From the NCBI GenBank assembly GCA_030285985.1, contig CP127384.1, positions 62,001 to 126,000 on the forward strand: a DNA stretch of 64,000 nt, read 5' to 3'. How positions within the stretch are numbered: position 1 is the stretch's first letter; the number at the start of each line of letters is the position of its first letter. Origin of the DNA: Aquidulcibacter paucihalophilus. Lineage in GTDB: Bacteria > Pseudomonadota > Alphaproteobacteria > Caulobacterales > Caulobacteraceae. The notes beneath the pieces are model-generated. The model did not search any database. It was not told where the DNA came from and saw only the letters and a program-made list of their open reading frames with translations. This document shows positions 53,589 through 63,320 of the stretch, in pieces. A program made the position numbers and the translations under genes.

Positions 53589-53636
53589 GTCCGCTGTCCA
53601 CCCTGGACGGCCGTCGAATCCCGGCCCGAAGCGGAC
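53589..53636. repeat. repeat family C, copy 3
   Basis: A 48-base unit with inverted ends GTCCGCT and AGCGGAC, starting two bases after a stop codon. It lies 12 bases from the stop of the convergent zinc-ribbon gene. Confidence 0.8.
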
Positions 53637-53647
53637 TTTACCCATGA

Positions 53648-53947
53648 TCAATCGAAGCGTTCAGTGAAGCTATGGGTGCGGAAATCCAGACCGCATCTGC
53701 TGCAATAATCCGGGTTGTAAGAATGGTGCATCCTGCTGCGTCGCTCCCGGCCCTTCCTGTCGGTTCTTACCCGACCGGAAGTGGCCAATCCGCACCTTGG
53801 ACACTTCAACAAACTTCCAGCAATGGCGTAGCCGAAAAGAGCGATGAACGCCCAAAGCCAACTCATCTGGGCGATAGCGACAAAGCCTATGAAGGCCGGA
53901 AGAGCCCCAAAGCTGTAGGCCGTCGTGACTGTCTTGATTGACGGCAT
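53648..53947 (-). CDS. membrane protein with a C-terminal zinc ribbon
   Basis: A 99-residue protein with two hydrophobic stretches (about residues 9-27 and 29-46) and two CxxC knuckles (CPRCG at about 49-53, CSRCG at about 82-86) about 30 residues apart, a likely zinc-binding pair. No catalytic motif. The ATG at 53947 was chosen; longer frames run into repeat C4. No family recognised. Confidence 0.65.
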   Translation of the reverse strand: MPSIKTVTTAYSFGALPAFIGFVAIAQMSWLWAFIALFGYAIAGSLLKCPRCGLATSGRVRTDRKGRERRSRMHHSYNPDYCSRCGLDFRTHSFTERFD

Positions 53948-53988
53948 GGCAAACTCGCCCCTGAGCCATTTTATCCTAACATCGTCAC

Positions 53989-54012
53989 GTCCGCTTTCCA
54001 CCCATAGCGGAC
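53989..54012. repeat. repeat family C, short copy 4
   Basis: A 24-base form: GTCCGCTTTCC at the left and AGCGGAC at the right with the middle deleted. A further GTCCGCT occurs at 54022. It lies upstream of the zinc-ribbon gene and next to a repeat A fragment. Confidence 0.65.
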
Positions 54013-54034
54013 CCGCGCAACGTCCGCTGAGTCG

Positions 54035-54083
54035 TACCTCCCGGGCTTCGCGGCTGCGCCGCTTGCCGGAGGATGACGAAAGC
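54035..54083. repeat. repeat family A, right-end fragment
   Basis: The last 49 bases of a family A unit (ending GCCGGAGGATGACGAAAG), without its left half, 24 bases before the M28 peptidase start. Confidence 0.85.
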
Positions 54084-54107
54084 CAGGGAAGGGCGCTAGA
54101 GTTGGGG

Positions 54108-55739
54108 ATGACCCAGCACCGCATCCTCCTCGCCGCCGTCGCCGCCCTCCTGTCGGCATCCCCCGCCTTCGCCCAGCAGGCCGAAGGGGCGCGGCTGAAT
54201 GAGCATGTGCGGGTGCTGGCCTCGGACGAATTCGAGGGGCGCGGGGTGGCGACGCCGGGCGAGCAGCGGACGGTCGACTATATCGTCGGCCAGTTCCAGG
54301 CGCTGGGGCTGGAGCCGGGCGGACCGGACGGCCAGTGGGTGCAGCGGGCGCAGTTGGGGCGGACGCGGCAGGACGGGCCGGCGACGATCACGGTCAATGC
54401 CGGCGGCGCGAGCCGGGCGCTGGCGCGCGGACCCGACATTCTGGTGTCGAGCGATCGGCCCGTGGATCGTATCACCGTCGCCAACGCCGAGGTGGTGTTC
54501 GCCGGCTATGGCGTCAGCGCGCCGGAGCGCGGCTGGAACGATTTCAAGGGCATGGACCTGCGCGGCAAGGTGCTGCTGGTCATCGTCAATGACCCGGACT
54601 TCGGCGCGCCCGAAGGGCATCCGGTCGCGGGGCGGTTCGACGGCAATGCCATGACCTTCTACGGCCGCTGGACCTACAAATTCCAGGAGGCCGCGCGGCA
54701 GGGGGCGGCGGCGGTGCTGGTGATCCACGACACGGCGGGCGCCGGCTATGGCTGGAGCGTGCTGGAGGGATCCTCGACCGCACCGAAATTCGACATCGTG
54801 CGGGCCAACCCGGACGCCGAGCGGGTGCCGGCGCAGGGGTGGATCCAGGGACCGGTCGCCGAGCAGCTGTTCGCCGACGCGGGCCTCGACTATGCCGCCC
54901 TGCGCGCGGCGGCCCGGACGCCGGAGTTTGCGCCGGTGACCCTGACCGGGGTGACGATGTCGATCGATTTCGGCCAGACCGCCGACCGGATCGAGAGCCG
55001 CAATGTGCTGGCCCGCATCCCCGGTGCCGGGCATCCGGAGGAGACGGTTCTGTATGGTGCCCACTGGGACGCCTACGGCCGCGCCACGCCGGTCGGGGAC
55101 GACGACATCTATAACGGTGCCGTCGACAATGCGACGGGTGTGGCCGGGCTGATCGAGCTGGCGCGGCTGTTCAAGGCGGGCGCGGCGCCCGACCGTTCGG
55201 TGGTCTTCGCCGCCTGGACGGCCGAGGAGGCGGGACTGCTGGGGGCCGAATACTACGCCGCCAATCCGGTCTGGCCGCTGGAGACGACGGTGGCCAACAT
55301 CAATATGGACAGCTTCCTGCCCGGGACCGAGATCTCGCCGCAGATCGTGGTCATGGGCGCGGGCAAGAGCGAGACCGACGCCTGGCTGGAGCGGCGCGCG
55401 ACCGAACAGGGCCGCACCCTGATCCCCGATCCGGCCCCGCAGGCCGGCGGCTTCTATCGCTCCGACCATTTCCCGCTGGCCAAGATGGGCGTGCCGGCGC
55501 TGTTCGGCGCGGCGGGCTTCACCGGGCACAACGCCGCCAGCCGCGACTATGTCGCCAACCGCTATCACAAGCCCTCGGACGAATGGACGAGCGACTGGGT
55601 GATGGACGCGGCCGCGGTGGACGTGGACCTGCTGTATCTTGTGGGTCGCGATCTGGCCGACAGTCGCGCGTGGCCGGCGTGGAATGCCGGGGCCGAGTTC
55701 GAGGCGGCAAGGCAGGCGTCGGCGGAGCGGCGCCGCTAG
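54108..55739 (+). CDS. M28 family aminopeptidase-like metallopeptidase
   Basis: A 543-residue exported peptidase with a signal peptide (cleavage near AFAQ, residue 23). A PA-type domain lies at about residues 130-260. The M28 zinc residues are visible as GAHWDAYG (His, Asp), GAVDNATGVAGL (Asp), AAWTAEEAGLLG (Glu pair), NINMDSF (Asp) and SDHFPLAKMG (His). All ligands appear intact, so it should be active on peptides in the periplasm. ATG 54108 with GGGG nearby. Confidence 0.93.
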   Translation: MTQHRILLAAVAALLSASPAFAQQAEGARLNEHVRVLASDEFEGRGVATPGEQRTVDYIVGQFQALGLEPGGPDGQWVQRAQLGRTRQDGPATITVNAGGASRALARGPDILVSSDRPVDRITVANAEVVFAGYGVSAPERGWNDFKGMDLRGKVLLVIVNDPDFGAPEGHPVAGRFDGNAMTFYGRWTYKFQEAARQGAAAVLVIHDTAGAGYGWSVLEGSSTAPKFDIVRANPDAERVPAQGWIQGPVAEQLFADAGLDYAALRAAARTPEFAPVTLTGVTMSIDFGQTADRIESRNVLARIPGAGHPEETVLYGAHWDAYGRATPVGDDDIYNGAVDNATGVAGLIELARLFKAGAAPDRSVVFAAWTAEEAGLLGAEYYAANPVWPLETTVANINMDSFLPGTEISPQIVVMGAGKSETDAWLERRATEQGRTLIPDPAPQAGGFYRSDHFPLAKMGVPALFGAAGFTGHNAASRDYVANRYHKPSDEWTSDWVMDAAAVDVDLLYLVGRDLADSRAWPAWNAGAEFEAARQASAERRR

Positions 55740-55744
55740 CCTCT

Positions 55745-55920
55745 ATCGTCATCCTCCGGCGAGCGCAGCGAGACCGGGGGACCCAGCGGCGTGCGATAGC
55801 GCGAACCTGTCGGGAGCGCAGTGTTTGACGCTTCGCGCCGCCCGCTGGGTCGCCGCCGTCGCGGCGCCGCTGGGTCCCCCGATCTGCGCCGCTGCGCGGC
55901 TTGTCGGAGGATGACGAAAG
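55745..55920. repeat. repeat family A, copy 3
   Basis: About 176 bases, beginning five bases after the M28 gene stop and ending 25 bases before the serine hydrolase start. Left end ATCGTCATCCTCCGGCGAGC, right end TCGGAGGATGACGAAAG. The middle holds a duplicated CGCTGGGTC segment. Confidence 0.92.
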
Positions 55921-55945
55921 GGGGTGGGGTGGTTAGTACGGACAC

Positions 55946-57082
55946 ATGACCACCCTCCCCGACATCCAAGGCCTCTGCCCGCCCCGCTTCGCCGCCGTGA
56001 AGGACGCCTTCGCCGCCAACTTCACCGACGCGCCCGAAGGACTCAACGAACAGGGCGCGCGGTTCAGCGTCTGTGTCGGCGGCGAGGTCGTGGTCGATCT
56101 GTGGGGTGGCTGGGCGGATGCGGCGAGGACCATTGCCTATGGCGAGGACACGCTGACGCCGGTGTTCTCGACCGGCAAGGCGGTGATGATGCTGCTGATC
56201 GCGACCTGCGTGGAGCGCGGCCTGCTGGACTATGAGCGGCCGGTCGCCGGCTACTGGCCGGCGTTCGGGCAGGCCGGCAAGGCGCAGGTCACGGTCGGGC
56301 AGCTGATGAGCCATCAGGCCGGGCTGCCCGGGTTCGACACCTCTGTGGAGCCGTCGATCTGGTTCGACCGCGAGGCCGCGCTGTCGCGGCTGTGCGAACA
56401 GGCGCCGATGTGGGCGCCGGGGACGGCGTCCGGCTATCACCCCATCACCATCGGCCTTCTGGCCGGGGAGCTGTTCCGCCTCGTGGACGGACGCAGCATG
56501 GGGACGGCGCTGCGTGAGGACTTCCCCGGTCTGGACCTGTGGATCGGCCTGCCCGAGGCCGAGCATGGCCGCGTGGCGCAGATGAAGAAGCCGACGTCGG
56601 CGCCCGACCTGGGAACGATTGATGAGGTCAAGCGCGCCGCCTTCCTCGACACCGGCTCGGCCCCGGGCGGGCGCGGCTCGGCGGAATGGCGCACCATGGA
56701 GCTGCCCTCGGCCAATCTGCACGGCACGGCGAAGGACCTGGCGCGGATCATGGCGGTGATCGCCAATGGCGGCGCGCTGGACGGCCGGACCGTGCTGTCG
56801 CCGGGCGTGCGGGCCGAAATGCTGCGCGAGCGGATTCATGGCCGCGACAGGGTCCTGCCGTTCGACATCAGCTGGGCGGCGGGGCTGATGCGCAATGAGG
56901 GCCTGCACATCTTCGGGCCCAATCCGACGGCGGCGGGCCATTGCGGCTGGGGCGGATCGTGCGCCTTCGCCGATCCGGACGCGCGGGTGTCCGGCGCCTA
57001 TGTGATGACGCGCCAGTCGCCGCATCTGATCGGCGACCCGCGGGCGGTGCGGTTGGTCGAGGCGGTGTACGGGGGGTTGTGA
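55946..57082 (+). CDS. beta-lactamase-family serine hydrolase (EstB-like)
   Basis: A 378-residue protein of the class C beta-lactamase/EstB fold. Ser75-x-x-Lys78 lies in FSTGKAVM, a Tyr in GYHPITIG (Tyr164) matches the YxN place, and HCGWGGS near the C-terminus matches the KTG strand position, as in esterases. No signal peptide, so it is probably a cytoplasmic esterase instead of a beta-lactamase. It is between repeat A3 and inverted repeat E. Confidence 0.88.
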   Translation: MTTLPDIQGLCPPRFAAVKDAFAANFTDAPEGLNEQGARFSVCVGGEVVVDLWGGWADAARTIAYGEDTLTPVFSTGKAVMMLLIATCVERGLLDYERPVAGYWPAFGQAGKAQVTVGQLMSHQAGLPGFDTSVEPSIWFDREAALSRLCEQAPMWAPGTASGYHPITIGLLAGELFRLVDGRSMGTALREDFPGLDLWIGLPEAEHGRVAQMKKPTSAPDLGTIDEVKRAAFLDTGSAPGGRGSAEWRTMELPSANLHGTAKDLARIMAVIANGGALDGRTVLSPGVRAEMLRERIHGRDRVLPFDISWAAGLMRNEGLHIFGPNPTAAGHCGWGGSCAFADPDARVSGAYVMTRQSPHLIGDPRAVRLVEAVYGGL

Positions 57083-57086
57083 GGGG

Positions 57087-57187
57087 GTGATTGGTGGTTG
57101 GTGATTGGTGGTTGATGCCGCCGCCATTGGTGCAGGACGACACCGGCAGATCGAACCCGAAACCACCAATCACCAACCACCAATCAC
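57087..57187. repeat. perfect 27-bp inverted repeat E between convergent genes
   Basis: The arms 57087-57113 and 57161-57187 are exact inverse copies. Each arm is itself a direct repeat (GTGATTGGTGGTTG followed by GTGATTGGTGGTT). The spacer is 47 bases. The element is exactly four bases from both flanking stop codons, so it can act as a two-way 3' end. Confidence 0.93.
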
Positions 57188-57191
57188 GTCT

Positions 57192-58118
57192 TCAGACCGG
57201 CTCCGCCGACCGTTTCAGCGCCTCGCGCGCGGCCCTGTGCCGGAAGAAGGCGGCCGCCGCGAAGACGCCGGCGCCGCCCCAGATGAAGGCGAAGCTGATG
57301 ATCCGCAGGGGCGTCAGGGCCTCGCCCGTCGCCACCCCGACCGCGAACTGCAGCGTCGGGGCGAGGAACTGGATGAAGCCGATGGTCGACAGCGGCAGAC
57401 GCCGCGCCGACCAGGCGAACAGGGCCAGGGGCAGGACGGTGGCCGGGCCGTTGGCGAGGGCCCACAGGGTGTTGACCGGGCTGTCGAAGGCGACGCCCGC
57501 GCCCGTGTGCTGCAGCCACAACACCCAGGCGAGGCCGAAGGGGACCAGCAGCAGGCATTCGACCAGCAGGCCGGCCTGGGCGTCGATGGGCACGCGTTTG
57601 CGGATGACGCCATAGCTGGCGAAGCTGATCGCCAGGACGATGGAGATCCATGGCGGGCGACCGAGGGCGGCGGTCTGGAAGGCCACACCGACGGCGGCCA
57701 GGCCGATGGCGACCCAGCCCCATTTGTCTATCTTCTCGCGGAACAGCCACAGGCCCACGACCATGTTGAGCAGCGGGTTGATATAGTAGCCGAGGCTGGC
57801 CTCGAGCGTCGCGTGGTGGGTGGTGGCCCAGACGTAGAGGCCCCAGTTGACGCCGATCAGCAGGGTCGAGGCCGTCAGCCAGCCGAGGGTCTTCGGCGAG
57901 GCGAAGGCGGCCCGCACCTGGCCGCCCTGTTTCGCCAGGAACACCAGCAGGCCCGCGACCGCCACCGACCAGAGGGCGCGGTGGGCGAGGATCTCGAGCG
58001 AGTCGAAGCCGAGCGCGCCCTGCCCCATGAAGAGCAGGGGCATGAAGCCCCACATGATGTAGCAGCCGAAGGCCGAGACCAGGGCGGCGCGGGGCGCGAC
58101 GGGCGGTGCGGATGGCAC
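57192..58118 (-). CDS. rarD: RarD-type EamA transporter
   Basis: A 308-residue inner-membrane protein with about ten hydrophobic segments. FGCYIMWGFMPLLFMG, EILAHRALWSV, LEASLGYYINPLLNM and FGLAWVLWL match RarD; the GFIQFLAPTLQFAVGV segment is characteristic. The substrate is unknown (chloramphenicol sensitivity in Pseudomonas is the classic link). It follows asd after five bases on the minus strand, so they may share a transcript. Confidence 0.9.
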   Translation of the reverse strand: MPSAPPVAPRAALVSAFGCYIMWGFMPLLFMGQGALGFDSLEILAHRALWSVAVAGLLVFLAKQGGQVRAAFASPKTLGWLTASTLLIGVNWGLYVWATTHHATLEASLGYYINPLLNMVVGLWLFREKIDKWGWVAIGLAAVGVAFQTAALGRPPWISIVLAISFASYGVIRKRVPIDAQAGLLVECLLLVPFGLAWVLWLQHTGAGVAFDSPVNTLWALANGPATVLPLALFAWSARRLPLSTIGFIQFLAPTLQFAVGVATGEALTPLRIISFAFIWGGAGVFAAAAFFRHRAAREALKRSAEPV

Positions 58119-58123
58119 GGCCG

Positions 58124-59170
58124 TCAGACCGTGATGCTGCGATACCCCGAGGACGGTTTGATGGTCCCGGTCTCGTCCAGCAGCTGGGCGATCTGGACGG
58201 CGTTCAGAGCGGCACCCTTGCGCAGGTTGTCGGAGACGATCCAGAGCGACAGGCCGTTCTCGACCGTCGGATCCTTGCGGATCCGGCTGACATAGACGGC
58301 GTGTTCGCCGGCGGCGTCGACGGGGGTGATGTAGCCGTCGTGCTCCTGCTTATCGATGACCATGACGCCCGGGGCGTCGCGCAACAGGGCGCGGGCCTCG
58401 TCGGGGCTGATGGGGCGGTCGAACTCGAGGTTCACGGACTCGGAGTGGCCGACGAAGACCGGCACACGCACGCAAGTGACGGTCAGCTTGATCGACGGGT
58501 CCATGATCTTGTGGACCTCGTTCCACATCTTGGCTTCCTCGTCGGTGGAGCCGTCGTCGAGGAAGGTGCCGATGAAGGGGATGACGTTGAAGGCGATCTG
58601 TTTGGGGAACAGTTTCGGCCGGGCGTCACCGAGGCCGTAGATGGCCTTGGTCTGGTTCCACAGCTCGTCCATGCCCGCCTTGCCGGCACCCGAGACCGAT
58701 TGATAGGTCGAGACCACGGCGCGCTTGATCCTGGCCGCGTCATGCAGGGGCTTGAGGGCCACGACCAGCTGGGCGGTCGAGCAGTTGGGGTTGGCGATGA
58801 TGTTCTTCTTCGTCGCCAGCTTGATGGCGTCCGGGTTCACTTCCGGCACGATCAGGGGCACGTCCGGGTCCATGCGGAAGGCCGAGGAGTTGTCGATGAC
58901 GATGGGGCCGGCCTTGCCGATCTTCTCGGACCACAGGCGCGAGGCGTCGCCGCCGGCGCTCATCAGCACCAGGTCGACCGACGAGAAATCGAACAGTTCG
59001 ATGTCCTCGCATTTGATCGTCTTGTCGCCCCAGGACACCTCGACGCCCTTGGACTTGCGCGAGGCGACGGCGTGCATCGCGTCGACGGGGAATTCGAGTT
59101 CCTCGAGGATGTTCAGCATTTCCCGGCCGACATTGCCGGTGGCGCCCACGACGGCGACTTTGTAACCCAT
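58124..59170 (-). CDS. asd: aspartate-semialdehyde dehydrogenase
   Basis: A 348-residue enzyme that reduces aspartyl phosphate to the semialdehyde for Lys, DAP, Thr and Met. The NADP motif VVGATGNVGREML is at the N-terminus, the catalytic Cys130 is in NPNCSTAQ, and the active-site region GHSESVNLEF holds the His. The whole length matches the bacterial family. Upstream gene of rarD. Confidence 0.98.
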   Translation of the reverse strand: MGYKVAVVGATGNVGREMLNILEELEFPVDAMHAVASRKSKGVEVSWGDKTIKCEDIELFDFSSVDLVLMSAGGDASRLWSEKIGKAGPIVIDNSSAFRMDPDVPLIVPEVNPDAIKLATKKNIIANPNCSTAQLVVALKPLHDAARIKRAVVSTYQSVSGAGKAGMDELWNQTKAIYGLGDARPKLFPKQIAFNVIPFIGTFLDDGSTDEEAKMWNEVHKIMDPSIKLTVTCVRVPVFVGHSESVNLEFDRPISPDEARALLRDAPGVMVIDKQEHDGYITPVDAAGEHAVYVSRIRKDPTVENGLSLWIVSDNLRKGAALNAVQIAQLLDETGTIKPSSGYRSITV

Positions 59171-59318
59171 AGGAGTTGGTCCTTCGGACGCCCTGTGTTC
59201 GCGACGCGGTCGCTCGCTGCTTGAGGGCGGAATGCGGGGATGAAACTGGGATGTAGGCTTTCGCGGGCGCGAAGCAATCGCTTTTCAGCGGTCGCGGGCG
59301 CCGCTAAGCCCGAGAACG

Positions 59319-60422
59319 ATGCCCTCACGCATACGCACCGCTTATGACCGTCGTTTGGCCGAAGGCCGGCTGACGCCCGATCCGTCGCAGATTCCCGTGG
59401 TCGAGGCCCTGACCCGGCTGGAGAAGGACCTGGGCCGGCGCGGCCTGTTCGGGGGCCATCCCGAGGTGCGCGGCGTCTATCTCTGGGGCCCGCCGGGGCG
59501 GGGCAAGTCCCTGCTGATGGACATGTTCTGCGCCTCCGTCCCCGAGCCGCGGAAGACCCGCGCCCATTTCCACGCCTTCATGGCCCGGGTCCACGATCTG
59601 GTCCGCCAGTGGCGCGAGGGGGATGCGAAGGCGCGGAAACGCGTGTTTGGCCAGTCGAAGGGCGACGACCCGATCAAGCCGGTGGCGGAGCTGATCGCCT
59701 CGGAGGCGCGGCTGCTCTGTTTCGATGAGCTGCAGGTCACAGACATCGCCGACGCCATGATCCTGGGCCGGCTGTTCGAGGCCCTGTTCGAGCGCGGCGT
59801 GGTGCTGGCGGTGACCTCGAACCGGGCGCCGGACCAGCTGTATCTGAACGGCATCAACCGCCAGCTCTTCCTGCCCTTCATCGCCATGCTGGAGCGCAAA
59901 TGCGTGGTGGTCAGCGTCTCGGGCGCGCGGGACTGGCGGCTGGACCGGCTGATGGGGACGCGGGTCTGGTACACCGGGACCGACATGGGGCGGCGCATGG
60001 GGTTCGAGGGCCTGTGGGAGCAGCTGAAGGGCGAGCAGCAGGAATCGCCGACCCGGCTGACCGTACTGGGGCGCGAGGTGGTCATCACGCGCACCGACGG
60101 AGGGCTGGCGCGGGCGACCTTCGCCGAACTCTGCGAGACCGCGCTGGGGCCGCAGGACTATCTGGCCATCGCCGAACGGTTCCACACCCTGTTCCTTGAG
60201 GATGTCCCGATCCTGGGGCCCGACAATCATCAGGCGGCGCGGCGGTTCGTGACCCTCGTCGACGCCCTCTACGAAGCCGGGACGCGGCTGGTGGTGCTGG
60301 CCGGGGCCGCGCCCGAAGCCCTGTACCGCGAGGGGGTCGGTGCCTTCGAATTCGAGCGCACGGTTTCGCGGCTCAACGAAATGGCCAGCGCGGACTGGCT
60401 GGCGCGCGAGAGAACAGCGTAG
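59319..60422 (+). CDS. zapE: cell division protein ZapE (AFG1-like ATPase)
   Basis: A 367-residue P-loop ATPase of the ZapE/AFG1 family. Walker A GPPGRGKS at 57-64, Walker B LLCFDELQVTD with the sensor region TSNRAPDQLY, and a C-terminal SADWLARERTA. ZapE works at the Z-ring under stress in E. coli. ATG 59319 has no strong Shine-Dalgarno. Divergent from asd. Confidence 0.93.
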   Translation: MPSRIRTAYDRRLAEGRLTPDPSQIPVVEALTRLEKDLGRRGLFGGHPEVRGVYLWGPPGRGKSLLMDMFCASVPEPRKTRAHFHAFMARVHDLVRQWREGDAKARKRVFGQSKGDDPIKPVAELIASEARLLCFDELQVTDIADAMILGRLFEALFERGVVLAVTSNRAPDQLYLNGINRQLFLPFIAMLERKCVVVSVSGARDWRLDRLMGTRVWYTGTDMGRRMGFEGLWEQLKGEQQESPTRLTVLGREVVITRTDGGLARATFAELCETALGPQDYLAIAERFHTLFLEDVPILGPDNHQAARRFVTLVDALYEAGTRLVVLAGAAPEALYREGVGAFEFERTVSRLNEMASADWLARERTA

Positions 60423-60484
60423 GCCGGCGCCACAATTCCGCTTGGCCGGATCGATCTAACTTCGGCCGTCCCTGGAGATCGCCC

Positions 60485-61003
60485 ATGCGCCTGCCCGTCC
60501 TGTTGTCCGCCCTCGCCCTGTCCGTCGCCCTGCCCGGCGCCGCCCTGGCCCAGACGCCGCCGCCCGCGGCGGCCTCGACCAACGGCGTGTCCATCGCCGA
60601 GACCCGGGCCTGGCTGACCAGCCTGGGCGGTTCGGTGGGCGAGCCGGTGGTGAGCGACGGGGTGACCAGCCTGAAGGTCGCCGACGAGCCCCTGCCGTGG
60701 AACCTGACCTTCTACGGCTGCGGGCCAAGCCTGTGCGACGACGTCCAGTTCAGCGCCATCTTCACGGGCCCGATCACCCAGGATCAGATCAATGCCTGGA
60801 ACCGCGAAAACCGCTTCCTCAAGGCCTTCCACATTCCGGCCGCGCCCGGCGGAGACGCGACCGCAGTGGTGCAGTATGACGCCGTGCTGCCGGGCACCGG
60901 GACGGCCCAGCTGCAGGAGCCGACGGTGATCTGGCTGCAGATGCTGCGCCAGTTCGCCCAGGGGCTGGCGGCGGCCGCCGCGCCGGCGGCACCCGCGCAA
61001 TAG
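60485..61003 (+). CDS. exported YbjN-domain protein
   Basis: A 172-residue protein with a signal peptide (cleavage near ALAQ, residue 23). The mature part has the YbjN-type fold: ETRAWLTSLGGSVGEP, LTFYGCGPSLCDDVQF with two Cys, AIFTGPITQDQINAWNRENR. The C-terminus is Ala/Pro-rich. Function unknown. Repeat A4 starts two bases after the stop. Confidence 0.83.
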   Translation: MRLPVLLSALALSVALPGAALAQTPPPAAASTNGVSIAETRAWLTSLGGSVGEPVVSDGVTSLKVADEPLPWNLTFYGCGPSLCDDVQFSAIFTGPITQDQINAWNRENRFLKAFHIPAAPGGDATAVVQYDAVLPGTGTAQLQEPTVIWLQMLRQFAQGLAAAAAPAAPAQ

Positions 61004-61005
61004 TA

Positions 61006-61176
61006 TCGTCATCCTCCGGCAAGCCGCGCCTTCGCGGCGCAGACCGGGGGACCCAGCGGCGCGCGTGAGCGCGACCCTGCCGGGAGCGCCAATGCTGGAC
61101 ACAGTGGTGTTTCGCCGCCGTCGCGGCGCCGCTGGGTCCCCCGGTCTCGCTGCGCTCGCCGGAGGATGACGAAAGC
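61006..61176. repeat. repeat family A, copy 4
   Basis: About 171 bases between convergent genes. Left end TCGTCATCCTCCGGCAAGC and right end GCCGGAGGATGACGAAAGC; inner pair GGGGGACCCAGCGGCG/CGCCGCTGGGTCCCCC. It joins directly to the mdh terminator. Confidence 0.92.
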
Positions 61177-61177
61177 A

Positions 61178-61209
61178 AAAGGGGCCGCAGATCGCTCTGC
61201 GGCCCCTTT
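61178..61209 (-). terminator. intrinsic terminator of mdh
   Basis: A 13-bp stem (61178-61190 with 61197-61209) and a six-base loop. On the minus strand the stem is followed by a T run. It lies 22 bases after the mdh stop. Confidence 0.88.
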
Positions 61210-61231
61210 CAGACCAGTGTGTCGGGTGCGC

Positions 61232-62272
<1,041 letters not shown>

Positions 62273-62326
62273 CTAGACCCGTGCGCTTTCGCCTGCAACC
62301 GTAACCCCGCGTCACCCGGAGCCGTC

Positions 62327-63118
62327 ATGGCCAGCCTGCCCGAGATCATCGCCGCCGAGGACACGCCGGCCGACCTGATCACCATCGTCGACGAAACCAC
62401 TGTTCGAGCGGAAGTGGCGGCCTGGCGGGCGAAGGTGCTGAAGCGGCCCGGCCTTTGGGACAAGGCCACGCGCGGGACCCAGGAGCGGATCAACCGGATC
62501 ATCCCCGAGCGGGTCCACGCCATCATCACGGCCGGCGTCGAGGCCATGACAAAGGGCATCCTGTTCGGCTCGGACCTGATTCCGAACCGGCCCACGGTCG
62601 ACGGCTCGCTGGCGGCGCGGGAGCTTCGGGCGCGGGCGAGGATCAAGGCCTACCGCACGACGGCCAGCGTCGAGGGCGGGGTCGCGGGCGCGGGCGGCTT
62701 CGTGCTGGCGGCGGCGGACTTCCCGGCCCTGATGGCGATCAAGGTGCGGATGCTGGGCGATGTCGCCGGGGCCTATGGCTGGGGCGGCGATACGGTGCGC
62801 GAGCGGCTGTTCCTGCTGCACATCTTCCACCTCGCCTTCGCCAGCGCGAAGCGGCGGCCAGAGGCGCTGGCGGAACTGGAGCGCTGGATCGCGGGCGCGG
62901 ACCAGCCGGAGGCGATCACCGACTACGACTGGCGGCGGTTCCAGATCGAGTACCGGGACTACATCGACCTGGCCAAGCTGGCGCAGCTGATCCCGGTCGT
63001 CGGCGCGCCCATCGGGGCCGTGGTCAACTGGCGGCTGGTCGACCGGCTCGGCGAGACGGCGATGATGGCGTGCCGGTTGCGGTGGCTGGGGGAGGCTGGT
63101 CCGCCGCCGCCCGGCTGA
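62327..63118 (+). CDS. EcsC family protein
   Basis: A 263-residue protein of the EcsC family. It has a Gly/Ala-rich hydrophobic segment (GGVAGAGGFVLAAADFPALM, about residues 122-141) and a second one near the end (LAQLIPVVGAPIGAVVNW), and conserved helices between. EcsC in Bacillus is tied to the EcsAB transporter, but alphaproteobacterial members are usually alone and uncharacterised. GGAG lies upstream of ATG 62327. Confidence 0.83.
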   Translation: MASLPEIIAAEDTPADLITIVDETTVRAEVAAWRAKVLKRPGLWDKATRGTQERINRIIPERVHAIITAGVEAMTKGILFGSDLIPNRPTVDGSLAARELRARARIKAYRTTASVEGGVAGAGGFVLAAADFPALMAIKVRMLGDVAGAYGWGGDTVRERLFLLHIFHLAFASAKRRPEALAELERWIAGADQPEAITDYDWRRFQIEYRDYIDLAKLAQLIPVVGAPIGAVVNWRLVDRLGETAMMACRLRWLGEAGPPPPG

Positions 63119-63188
63119 GGCGCCCCGAACGCGGCCAGGCTTGCGTCGACTCCGGATATCGCGATGTTGCAAAGATCGGGGGGATCAC

Positions 63189-63320
63189 ATGCTGAAGCTG
63201 ATTGTGAGATTGCTTAAACATCCCGGCCGCGCGCACCATTTCACCCAGAGCCGGAGTCGGCCAGGCATGATGACCTGCAAACTCTGCAAGCTGCGCGTCT
63301 GGTCCTCTCGCGGGGGCTAG
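63189..63320 (+). CDS. possible small basic protein with CxxC
   Basis: A 43-residue reading frame (MLKLIVRLLKHPGRAHHF at the start, then CKLCK) preceded by GGGGGGA 6-11 bases before the ATG. The codon bias is weaker than in neighbouring genes. Its stop shares CTAG with the next gene on the opposite strand. Coding is possible but unproved. Confidence 0.4.
   Translation: MLKLIVRLLKHPGRAHHFTQSRSRPGMMTCKLCKLRVWSSRGG

Noticed and set aside
57087..57187. Possible CRISPR array from repeated GTGATTGGTGGTTG
   Set aside because: Only two units per arm, no spacers of constant size and no cas genes; it is an inverted repeat.
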